From positions 1 to 35,494 of the forward strand of contig JAEYYV010000021.1 of assembly GCA_023428295.1 (NCBI GenBank): a DNA stretch of 35,494 nt, in the 5' to 3' direction. Made by a program: the position numbers and the translations under genes. How positions within the stretch are numbered: the stretch's first letter is position 1; each line of letters opens with the position of its first letter. Below, one piece after another: positions 1-6,745 of this stretch. The notes under the pieces are model-generated. The model saw nothing but the letters and a program-made list of their open reading frames with translations, searched no databases and was not told the origin of the DNA. The DNA is from Pseudomonadota bacterium. Its GTDB lineage: Bacteria > Myxococcota_A > Polyangia > Haliangiales > Haliangiaceae.

Positions 1-81
1 ACGCGCGCGGCGTCCTGGCCGTTGCGGGCGGTGCGCACGTGCCGCGCGCCGCTGACCGCTGCCGCTGCGCCACGCAGGCAT
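1..81 (-). CDS. possible N-terminus of a leftward gene, cut by the window edge
   Basis: Only about 27 codons are visible, reading left from an ATG at 81. The peptide begins MPAWRSGSGQ and is Arg-rich, with no recognisable domain. The reason to propose a gene is the strong leftward promoter and operator-like dyad just upstream (96-136), which needs a target. The predicted transcript would have a leader of about 20 nt, without a good Shine-Dalgarno site. A TetR-type autoregulator would suit the dyad, but that is inference; a GTG slightly further in could also be the start. Confidence 0.25.
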   Translation of the reverse strand, partial: MPAWRSGSGQRRAARAHRPQRPGRRAR

Positions 82-95
82 ATCGACTTAGTGTC

Positions 96-136
96 CATGT
101 GACACCATTGATAGTGTCACATGAACACGATGTCAA
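96..136 (-). promoter_or_regulatory. leftward sigma70-like promoter overlapped by a 10-bp inverted repeat operator
   Basis: On the minus strand a consensus -35 TTGACA (131-136) is followed after exactly 17 bp by TATCAA (108-113). A perfect inverted repeat, CATGTGACAC (96-105) and GTGTCACATG (114-123) with an 8-bp spacer, covers the -10 box. This geometry is typical of TetR-family operators, where repressor binding blocks polymerase. The gene controlled would lie at the left edge. The 137-306 stretch between it and the protease stop shows nothing I can support. Confidence 0.6.
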
Positions 137-306
137 GACGATCCTCAGCCGCCGAGAGAGCCGGCGCCGCACGCCTCGAGCCGGCGACCGGGGCCGCGTC
201 GCGTTCGTCTGCGCGCGGCGTACGCGCGCCGAGACGCAGAGCGATGGCTGCGCTCGGGGCCGTGGACGGCGTGTGGGCTGGGCCCTCGCGTACGCGGCAG
301 CGCGAC

Positions 307-1209
307 CTAGCGGCGTCGACGACGCAAGCCGAGCAGCGCGAGCGCGACGAGCACCGGCGAGGATGCGGTCGTCGAGCATCCGCCACCGTCGCTCTCCTCG
401 GTGCCGGCATCGGTGCCGGGCTGCGGACCGGCGTCGGGGCCAGCGGGCGGCGGCACGTACTGATCGATGAACGGCAAGAAGTAGTCGACGCGCCGGTAGT
501 GCGCCGGGCCGCCGCAGCCGGTGGGCCCGTAGGAGTCGATGCCCACCACCACGTTGTCCATGATCGCGGGGCCGCCCGAGTCGCCGAGGCACGAGCGCTG
601 GACCGTGTCACCGACGGTGATCGTGTCGTCCTCGATGCCTGCCACCTTGGTCATCGCCTCGTAGCGCGTGGCGTTGTTCACCATGTACGTCGTCTGCCCG
701 TAGCCGATGATCAGCGCGGGGAGACCGATGAGCCCCGGATCGAACGGCGTGCGGCGGATCGGCAGCGGCGCGACGGGCAGCGCGTTCTCGAGGATGACGA
801 CGCCGATGTCGGCGAAGAACGGCAGCTGATCGTCGTACTGCGGGTGCGGGTGCACCGAGGTGATCGGCAGGAGGTGCGGCTCGAGATCGACGAGGAACGG
901 GTACGGCGATGCGTCGTCGCCCGGAAACACGCCGTACGAGTAGTTGGGGTGCGTCGGCGCGTCGATGCAGTGGGCGGCCGTGAGCGCGACGGTCGGCGCG
1001 ACGAGCACCGCGGTGCAGGTGTGGATCACCGAGCGGTCCGGCGGATAGCCGACGATCATGACGGTCGCCGCGTTTCCGACGGAGCGCGTGCCGTTGATGA
1101 TCGCGTGCTCGCCGGAGGAGAGGTGATCGTCCGAGGAGACGTGCGCGTCGATCGTGCACGCGGAGGACAACGATACCAGAGCGAACCCGAACCACCCGAC
1201 TGCGCGCAT
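307..1209 (-). CDS. secreted trypsin-like serine protease with MYXO-CTERM tail
   Basis: Chymotrypsin-fold (S1) endopeptidase of 300 residues. An N-terminal hydrophobic export signal is followed by an IING activation-type sequence near residue 37. The catalytic triad is visible as TAAHC (His80), FADIGVV (Asp134) and GDSGGP (Ser211). The C-terminus has a Pro/Asp/Gly linker, GGGCS, a hydrophobic helix and five Arg, which is a MYXO-CTERM-type sorting tail, so the protein is probably exported and surface-anchored or processed. I chose the Met at 1209 because it starts the signal peptide and lies 15 bp beyond the pdxH stop; an in-frame start at 1251 would overlap pdxH. Substrate is unknown. Confidence 0.88.
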   Translation of the reverse strand: MRAVGWFGFALVSLSSACTIDAHVSSDDHLSSGEHAIINGTRSVGNAATVMIVGYPPDRSVIHTCTAVLVAPTVALTAAHCIDAPTHPNYSYGVFPGDDASPYPFLVDLEPHLLPITSVHPHPQYDDQLPFFADIGVVILENALPVAPLPIRRTPFDPGLIGLPALIIGYGQTTYMVNNATRYEAMTKVAGIEDDTITVGDTVQRSCLGDSGGPAIMDNVVVGIDSYGPTGCGGPAHYRRVDYFLPFIDQYVPPPAGPDAGPQPGTDAGTEESDGGGCSTTASSPVLVALALLGLRRRRR

Positions 1210-1223
1210 TGGGAGCGCTCTTA

Positions 1224-1868
1224 TCAGGGGGCGAGGCGGTCGCGCAACCACGTTCCGGTGGCGCGCGTGTAGCGGACGCGGTCGTGAAGCCGCGAGGGCT
1301 GGCCTTGCCAGAACTCGACGAGCTCGGGGAGGACGCGATAGCCACCCCAGTTCTCGGGGCGCGGCGGCGAGGCGTCGCCGAGCGTGGCCGAGAGTGCCGC
1401 GATGCGATCCTCGAGGATCGTGCGCGACTGGATCGGCTGCGACTGCGGAGACGCGATCGCGCCGAGCTGCGAGCCGCGCGGGCGCGAGGCGAAGTACGCG
1501 TCGGACTCGGCGTCCGTGATGCGCTCGACGCTGCCTTCGACCCGAACCTGCCGGTGCATCGGCTCCCAGAACACGACCAATGCGGCGTAGGGGTTGGCGG
1601 CGAGTTGCTTGCCTTTGCGGCTGTCGTAGTTGGTGAAGAAGACGAAGCCGCGATCATCGATCTCTTTGAGCAACACGATGCGCGCGGAGGGACGCCCGTT
1701 CTCGCCGGTGGTGGCGAGCGTCATCGCGTTGACCGTTGGAACTTGCGCGGCAACCGCAGCGTCGAACCACGCGCGAAACTCGATGATCGGATCGGCGTCG
1801 CAATCGACGGGATCGAGCGGCACACCCGCGTACTCGTCGCCGAGGCGCCAGATCATGTCCTTGGCCAT
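1224..1868 (-). CDS. pdxH: pyridoxamine 5'-phosphate oxidase
   Basis: FMN-dependent enzyme that oxidises pyridoxine or pyridoxamine 5'-phosphate to pyridoxal 5'-phosphate, the last step of vitamin B6 synthesis and salvage, in the cytoplasm. Family signatures are clear: PSARIVLLKEID and FFTNYDSRKGKQL in the FMN-binding part, SRPRGSQLGAIAS, and the C-terminal signature PENWGGYRVLP...VEFWQGQPSRLHDR. Its 214 residues are typical. An in-frame GTG at 1883 would add five residues; I prefer the ATG at 1868, which gives the usual N-terminus. It is divergent from sixA and immediately upstream of the protease gene, with which it may be cotranscribed, although no functional link is obvious. Confidence 0.95.
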   Translation of the reverse strand: MAKDMIWRLGDEYAGVPLDPVDCDADPIIEFRAWFDAAVAAQVPTVNAMTLATTGENGRPSARIVLLKEIDDRGFVFFTNYDSRKGKQLAANPYAALVVFWEPMHRQVRVEGSVERITDAESDAYFASRPRGSQLGAIASPQSQPIQSRTILEDRIAALSATLGDASPPRPENWGGYRVLPELVEFWQGQPSRLHDRVRYTRATGTWLRDRLAP

Positions 1869-1885
1869 GGGCTTCTCTACCACGC

Positions 1886-1915
1886 TCGCTGCGCGGGACT
1901 GGGCTGTCCCAGCGA
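1886..1915. promoter_or_regulatory. bulged dyad between pdxH and sixA
   Basis: Two nested inverted repeats occupy the 78-bp divergent gap: TCGCT (1886-1890) with AGCGA (1911-1915), and GGGAC (1895-1899) with GTCCC (1906-1910). It may be an operator shared by the two divergent genes or chance structure in GC-rich DNA. No convincing -35/-10 pair is visible. Confidence 0.25.
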
Positions 1916-1946
1916 CGGACTACGCGCTGTCCGGTAGAGTCGCGGC

Positions 1947-2426
1947 ATGCACCTCTACGTGCTCCGCCACGCGATCGCCGAAGATGCGCAGCCCGGCCAG
2001 GCCGACCGCTCGCGCGAGCTCACGGAGCTGGGCGTGCGCCGGCTCGAGCAAGCGGTCAAAGGAATGCGCGAGCTAGGTATTCGCTTCGATCGCATCGTGT
2101 CGAGCCCGTGGGTTCGCGCGCGCGATACGGCCGAGCGACTCGACGAGCTGTGCGATCAGGAGCCGGTGTTCACCGAGCTGTTGACTCAGACGCCGTGCGC
2201 GGAGCTGCTCGCGACGATCGCGGAGCGCGGTGAGGACACGGCGATCGTCGGTCACGAGCCGTGGCTCGGAGAGCTCGTCGCCTGGCTCGCGTTTGGTGAC
2301 ACGCGCCACGGAGATGCACTCGTGCTCAAGAAAGCGGGGGTCGTGTGGCTCGAAGGGAGCGCGGTCCCAGGCGGTATGCAGCTTCGCGCGTTGCTCCCGC
2401 CGTCGGTGCTGCGCGCTGCGCGCTGA
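1947..2426 (+). CDS. sixA: SixA-type phosphohistidine phosphatase
   Basis: Small histidine-phosphatase-superfamily protein of 159 residues, the usual SixA size. The protein opens with MHLYVLRHAIAE, where the RHA/RHG-type His is the phosphoacceptor; the partner motif IVSSPWVRARDTA carries the second Arg, and IVGHEPWL provides the second catalytic His. SixA enzymes remove phosphate from phosphohistidine on phosphocarrier proteins (in E. coli, ArcB HPt domain or the nitrogen PTS protein NPr). No PTS or hybrid kinase gene lies nearby, so the partner here is unknown. It starts divergently from pdxH. Confidence 0.88.
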   Translation: MHLYVLRHAIAEDAQPGQADRSRELTELGVRRLEQAVKGMRELGIRFDRIVSSPWVRARDTAERLDELCDQEPVFTELLTQTPCAELLATIAERGEDTAIVGHEPWLGELVAWLAFGDTRHGDALVLKKAGVVWLEGSAVPGGMQLRALLPPSVLRAAR

Positions 2427-2477
2427 CGAGGTTGCCACGATTTTCCAATGGCGCGCCGAGTGCACGGGGGCGCCGAC

Positions 2478-3275
2478 ATGCGCGCTCTGATCGCTGCCGT
2501 CGTGCTCGTTCCTACCCTCGCGAGTGCTCAGCCCGGCGCAAGCGATCCGGTGTCCGTGCAACCATCGCCGGCCGCTACGTCGCCGGAAATCCTCGGTCTC
2601 GCGCGCGGCGCGCACGTCGCGGGTGCGCGCGGCGATTGCGTCGGCGCTCGGACACTGGCGGCAAGGATCCGACGCCAGGACCCTGACTTCTATGCCGCGG
2701 TCATCTCCACAGATCCGGCAGTCGTCGCGTGCAAGCCCAAGCCTCGTGTCTACGCCGTCGACCCCGAGGAGCCTGTCGTCGGTCGGCCCACGCATATGGC
2801 GACCGGCGGGACCGTGCCCGTGGATCGCGGTCGCAACGGCATCGGGCAGCTGTTCCTCGGCAGCGTGATGGGCGCAGGTCTCGGCCTCGTGGGCGGGCTC
2901 GTCGGTGCGAGCGCGTCGCGTGACGAGAGCGAAGGTATCCTCTTGTACGGAAGCCTCGGGCTCGTCGTAGGTACGTCAGCGGGCGTGATCCTCGCGGGCG
3001 ATAACGCCGCCACCGACTACTCGCTCGGCCTCACGCTCGCCGGCTCCACGATCGGCACGATCCTCGGCTGGCGCATCGTGATCGACTCGAACAACCTCGA
3101 GCCGGCGGTCGCGCTCGGCATTCTCGTCGGTGCACCGACGCTCGGCGCGATGCTCGGGTTCAACGCTTCGCGCCGCGCGCTGTATCCGGCGGCATCCACG
3201 CGGGTCACGGTGCCGTCGGCTCCGCGCATCAGTGACCCGATGACGTCGGTGCCGATCGCGATGGGCTCGTTCTAG
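2478..3275 (+). CDS. secreted or membrane glycine-rich protein of unknown function
   Basis: 265 residues. MRALIAAVVLVPTLASAQ is a typical Sec signal peptide; an in-frame ATG at 2448 would lengthen its n-region by ten residues, so the start is uncertain. Residues about 45-90 contain two Cys (GDCVG, VVACK). The second half has three Gly/Ala-rich hydrophobic segments (GQLFLGSVMGAGLGLVGGLVG; LVVGTSAGVILAG...LAGSTIGTILGW; VALGILVGAPTLGAMLGF) resembling glycine-zipper membrane helices. I do not recognise a family. Its stop codon interlocks with that of the convergent gene 3272-3796 in a shared CTAG. Confidence 0.75.
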   Translation: MRALIAAVVLVPTLASAQPGASDPVSVQPSPAATSPEILGLARGAHVAGARGDCVGARTLAARIRRQDPDFYAAVISTDPAVVACKPKPRVYAVDPEEPVVGRPTHMATGGTVPVDRGRNGIGQLFLGSVMGAGLGLVGGLVGASASRDESEGILLYGSLGLVVGTSAGVILAGDNAATDYSLGLTLAGSTIGTILGWRIVIDSNNLEPAVALGILVGAPTLGAMLGFNASRRALYPAASTRVTVPSAPRISDPMTSVPIAMGSF

Positions 3276-3796
3276 CGCAGCGGGCGCATCTGCTTCGCGC
3301 GCCGCGCATCGTTGACCACGCGCGCGACCTGATCGTCGTGAAGCAGCAGCTTGGACAGCGCGCCCGTCGAGATGCCGAGTCGCTGCGCGGTCGCGCCGAT
3401 CTCGAGATCGCCGGCGAACAACAGGTCGAGGAGCTCGCCGATCGCTGCCCAGTACGGGCCCGTCGTGCGCGTCTTCGCGCCGAGCGGCGCGGTGCCCGCG
3501 GCGACAAACGCGGCGAGGCGCAGCGACGGAATGAAGCCCTCGATCGTGACGGGCTCGCGAACCTCGAGGGCGATCGCCGCGCGCAGTCGACGTACCGCGT
3601 GCAGCTTGTTCTCGCTCTGCGAGCGGCTGTCCTCCCCGATCGCGGAGACGCCGGTCGCTCGATGGCGCAGCCGCACCGCGCTCTCGGTCTTGTTGCGATG
3701 CTGGCCTCCCGGGCCAGACGCGCGATAGCGATCCACCTCGGACTGCGCGATCAGCGCGTCGTCGCTCGCGAGGAGATATCCATCGCGAACAGGCAC
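3272..3796 (-). CDS. stand-alone release-factor-like protein (GGQ domain) with helix-turn-helix-like C-terminus
   Basis: 174 residues. Residues about 18-48 carry the class-I release factor signature, SGPGGQHRNKTESAVRLRH, with GGQ at 30-32, the motif that triggers peptidyl-tRNA hydrolysis in the ribosome. There is no stop-codon-recognition domain. The C-terminal 45 residues (IGATAQRLGISTGALSKLLLHDD) look like a helix-turn-helix. Stand-alone GGQ proteins such as ArfB and PrfH act in ribosome rescue; this one has a different tail and resembles the 'peptide chain release factor-like' proteins I recall from Planctomycetes and Myxococcota, whose role is not settled. The GTG start at 3796 lies 2 nt beyond the stop of the upstream gene, indicating translational coupling. 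Confidence 0.82.
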   Translation of the reverse strand: MPVRDGYLLASDDALIAQSEVDRYRASGPGGQHRNKTESAVRLRHRATGVSAIGEDSRSQSENKLHAVRRLRAAIALEVREPVTIEGFIPSLRLAAFVAAGTAPLGAKTRTTGPYWAAIGELLDLLFAGDLEIGATAQRLGISTGALSKLLLHDDQVARVVNDARRAKQMRPLR

Positions 3797-3798
3797 GA

Positions 3799-4737
3799 CT
3801 AGTTCGCTTGCGACGACGGCGTTTCGCGCTTCGGCGCGTTCGGCGAGCTGTCGGCCGGCTCCATGTAGACGTCCACGCCAGCGCGATCGCCCGCGCGCCC
3901 GTACTCGACGCGCGCGATGCCTTCTCCGAGTGCACCGATGATCTTGTGCAGCTTGGGATCGACCGTGACCTGCGCGTCCGTGCACAGCGCCTCGACGTCG
4001 GCCATGGCGATGCCCGGCGCGAGCGCACCGATACGCGCGATCTTGCCGCCGCGGATGCGCACCGCGAGCGAGAACTGCGGCTGCGTGATCGCGCGCAATC
4101 TGTCGACGAGCGCTGCCGCGAGTGGTGCGCCCGTGAAGTGCGCGAACGCCTCCGACAGTCGCGTCACCTGCGCGTCGACAGTGTCGCCTGGCATCGCGAG
4201 CTCGACCTCGGAGTATGGCGAGTCACCGATGGACTGGGTGAACCGATCGATGTGATCGATCTTCGAGTCCTCGACGAACTTCTTCAGCTGGAACTTGGCT
4301 TCGTGCGTGCCGAACAGCGCTTCGATCGCCGTCCACGGACGCTGATCCCAGAAGTGCCAGCCCGTCGAGACCTTGCCGCCCCACACGCCGATCCACGAGC
4401 CGACGAGCGCGGGCTCGAGCTGCTCGCCGATCTGATCGAGCACCTGCGCGTCACTGCGCGCGATGTTGCAGAGCTTGAAGTAGTCCGCCATCTTCGGAAC
4501 GAAGCCGGCCGGGTGTCCCCATGCGCCCCACCACACGCGACGCAGATCGCTGCCGAGCATCGCGAGGTAGCTCACGGCCTCGCCGTCGGGCATCTCGGGT
4601 GGGGTCGGGATGTGTTCGAGCCAGCGATCGAGATGGATGTCCATCGACTCTTCGATCATCGCTAGCTGCGACAGACTGATCTGTAGGTTCAACCTGACGG
4701 CCAGTGCGCGCTGTAGCGCCGCTTCGAGCGAGCTCAT
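3799..4737 (-). CDS. conserved-looking cytoplasmic protein of unknown function
   Basis: 312 residues with no signal peptide or membrane segment. It starts MSSLEAALQRALAVRLNLQ, likely helical, then has a Trp-rich middle (LRRVWWGAWGHPAGFVPKMADYF; GSWIGVWGGKVSTGWHFWDQRPW) and a mixed C-terminal domain ending in a polar tail. I recognise no catalytic motif. It is directly upstream of, and probably cotranscribed with, the release-factor-like gene (2-nt gap), which may hint at a translation-related role, but that is only positional. The real-gene call rests on length, codon pattern and the tight junction. Confidence 0.75.
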   Translation of the reverse strand: MSSLEAALQRALAVRLNLQISLSQLAMIEESMDIHLDRWLEHIPTPPEMPDGEAVSYLAMLGSDLRRVWWGAWGHPAGFVPKMADYFKLCNIARSDAQVLDQIGEQLEPALVGSWIGVWGGKVSTGWHFWDQRPWTAIEALFGTHEAKFQLKKFVEDSKIDHIDRFTQSIGDSPYSEVELAMPGDTVDAQVTRLSEAFAHFTGAPLAAALVDRLRAITQPQFSLAVRIRGGKIARIGALAPGIAMADVEALCTDAQVTVDPKLHKIIGALGEGIARVEYGRAGDRAGVDVYMEPADSSPNAPKRETPSSQAN

Positions 4738-4799
4738 CGTCTCCGACGATATCGCAGGACGCGAACCGTGTATCGTGGGAAGTCACGAGGTTGTGGTGG

Positions 4800-5759
4800 C
4801 TATCGCATCTCGGCGGCAACGGCGAACAGCTGCTCGCGCAACCACTCGTGCGAGGCGTCGTGGTGGCTACGCTCGTGCCACGAGGCCGCCATCCGGAACT
4901 TCGGAATCGTGAGAGGAGGCGGCATCGTCACGAGATCGAGCGTGGACGCGAACAGGGAGGCCACGCGACTCGCGAGCGTGGCGAGGAGATCTGTCGACGC
5001 GATGATGTACGGCACCACGAGAAAGTGCGGCACGGCGAGGCCGATGCGCCGCGACTTGCCGACCTTGGCGAGCGCGTCGTCGACGAGACTGCCTGGCGTT
5101 CCGCGAGGAGCGACGAGCAGCTGCGGCACAGCGCAGTAGCGCGCGAGCGTGAGCCGCGATCTCGCGACGGGGTGCTTCGCGCGCACGATGCACGTGAAGT
5201 CCTCCTCGAACAGCACCTTCTCGTAGATGCCCGCGGGGCGCGTGACCGGCAGCGCGGGTGACACGCCGGTCGCCGGGCCGAGCACCAGATCGAGCGCGCC
5301 CGACGCGAGCTCGGTGTCGCCGCGCTCGGCATACGAGTGCACCCACAGGTCCACGTTGGGGGCGAGGCGGCCGATGCGAGCGGCGAGCTGTGGCAAGAGG
5401 ACCAGCTCCACGTAATCGCTCGCGCCGATGTGGAACGTGTGGTGGGCGGTGGCGGGATCGAACTCGGCGCCGCGCAGCGTGGTCGCGAGATCGTCGAGCA
5501 CGCGGCGCAGCTGCGGACGGATGCGCTCGGCGAGCGGCGTGGGGACCATGGCGCCGCGCGGGCCGCGAACGAGCAGCGGATCGCCGAGGAGGTCGCGCAG
5601 GCGAGCGAGCGCGTGGGACGCGGCCGACTGCGTGAGACCGAGGCGCGTGGCGGCGCGCGTGACGTGGCGATCCGCCAGGAGCGCATCGAGCGCGACGACG
5701 AGGTTGAGATCGATGCGCGCGAGGTCATGAACGCCGTGCATGTTGGCTATCCATAACAT
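4800..5759 (-). CDS. LysR-family transcriptional regulator
   Basis: About 319 residues. The N-terminal winged helix-turn-helix is clear (LARIDLNLVVALDALLADRHVTRAATRLGLTQSAASHALARLRDLLGDPLLVR in outline, residues about 10-65), followed by the two-lobed periplasmic-binding-like effector domain. The DLNLVVALDALL opening resembles the NodD/NahR/LinR-like subgroup that often recognises aromatic or quinone-like inducers. I chose the ATG at 5759 because a TAGGGA Shine-Dalgarno sequence lies 5 nt upstream; the ATG at 5741 has none. It is divergent from the NmrA-like oxidoreductase gene at 5816, so that gene is the most likely target, with autoregulation. Confidence 0.9.
   Translation of the reverse strand: MLWIANMHGVHDLARIDLNLVVALDALLADRHVTRAATRLGLTQSAASHALARLRDLLGDPLLVRGPRGAMVPTPLAERIRPQLRRVLDDLATTLRGAEFDPATAHHTFHIGASDYVELVLLPQLAARIGRLAPNVDLWVHSYAERGDTELASGALDLVLGPATGVSPALPVTRPAGIYEKVLFEEDFTCIVRAKHPVARSRLTLARYCAVPQLLVAPRGTPGSLVDDALAKVGKSRRIGLAVPHFLVVPYIIASTDLLATLASRVASLFASTLDLVTMPPPLTIPKFRMAASWHERSHHDASHEWLREQLFAVAAEMR
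5740..5759. promoter_or_regulatory. inverted repeat in the LysR/NmrA divergent region
   Basis: ATGTT (5740-5744) and AACAT (5755-5759) are separated by 10 bp, the spacing expected of a LysR-type T-N11-A site. The dyad overlaps the first codons of the regulator, so binding would repress the regulator's own gene and lie about 57 bp before the start codon of the divergent gene. Confidence 0.35.
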
Positions 5760-5815
5760 CGATTTCCCTAATGACCGCAGCGAGCGCATGTTCAGCAGCC
5801 ACAAGGAGCTTCCAC

Positions 5816-6691
5816 ATGTACGCAATCGCAGGAGTCACGGGTCACGTAGGTTCGGTCGCGGCGGAGACGCTGCTGTCGCAAGGAGAGGCCGTGCGCGTCA
5901 TCGTGCGCGACGCAGCCAAGGGCGCGGCGTGGAAAGCCAAGGGCGCCGAGGTGGCCGTCGCGGATCTCGACGACGAGGCCGCGCTGACCAAGGCGCTCGA
6001 GGGGGCGACCGGTGCCTTCGTGCTCCTGCCGCCCACGCACTCGGCGCAGAGCGAGAATCCGATCGAGGACAATGCGCGCCTCAGCCGCACGATCGCCGCG
6101 GCGGTGAAGGCAGCGAAGCTGCCGCACGTGGTGCTGCTGTCGAGCGTGGGTGCGCAGCATCCCGACGGCACGGGCCCGATCCGCGCGCTGCATCACGCGG
6201 AGCGCGAGCTCGCGGCGACAGGCGCAGCGGTGACGGCGGTGCGCGCGTCGTACTTCCAGGAGAACTGGGGCGCGTCGCTCGGTGCGCTCGCGCAGGGCAT
6301 CCTGCCGACGTTCGTGCCCAAGACCGTGCGATACGCGCAGGTCGCGACCAAGGACATCGGCCGCACCGTCGCGAGCGCGCTCGTCGAGGGCGGTACGCCC
6401 GGAGTGCTCGTGCCGATCGAGCTCGCCGGGCCGCGCGACTACACGGGCGACGAGGTCGCGGCCGCGGTGTCCGCGATCACGGGCAAGACGATCCCCGCGC
6501 TCGATGCGCCCCTCGACCAGGTGGTGCCGACATTCACCTCGTTCGGCATGTCCACGGCCGCCGCGCTCCTCTATCGCGAGATGTACGAAGGCATCGCGAG
6601 CGGACGCGTCGCGCCCGAGGCTGGAAATCGCAGCCTCCGCGGCTCCGTCGAGATCAGCGAGACGCTCGGCGCGTTGCTGGGCTCGAAATAG
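5816..6691 (+). CDS. NmrA-like NAD(P)-binding oxidoreductase
   Basis: 291 residues of the atypical short-chain dehydrogenase (NmrA/QOR2-like) family. MYAIAGVTGHVGSVAAETLL has the GxxGxxG dinucleotide-binding loop (residues 6-12); VRVIVRD follows the second strand, and VLLSSVGAQHPDGTGPI matches the fourth-strand region. The canonical YxxxK pair is not visible, as usual in NmrA-like proteins, which act as redox sensors or quinone/azo reductases. AAGGAG lies 7 nt before the ATG and fixes the start, although an upstream in-frame ATG exists at 5771. It is probably induced by the divergent LysR regulator. Substrate is unknown. Confidence 0.9.
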   Translation: MYAIAGVTGHVGSVAAETLLSQGEAVRVIVRDAAKGAAWKAKGAEVAVADLDDEAALTKALEGATGAFVLLPPTHSAQSENPIEDNARLSRTIAAAVKAAKLPHVVLLSSVGAQHPDGTGPIRALHHAERELAATGAAVTAVRASYFQENWGASLGALAQGILPTFVPKTVRYAQVATKDIGRTVASALVEGGTPGVLVPIELAGPRDYTGDEVAAAVSAITGKTIPALDAPLDQVVPTFTSFGMSTAAALLYREMYEGIASGRVAPEAGNRSLRGSVEISETLGALLGSK

Positions 6692-6745
6692 GTCGTTTCG
6701 CCGAGCGCAACGATGCGCCGCGCCGCCGGGCGTATCCTCGCTCGC

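Noticed and set aside
121..1272. Forward frame of 383 codons opposite the protease
   Set aside because: Arg/Val/Asp-rich composition typical of antisense frames, and the reverse strand carries an intact serine-protease triad.
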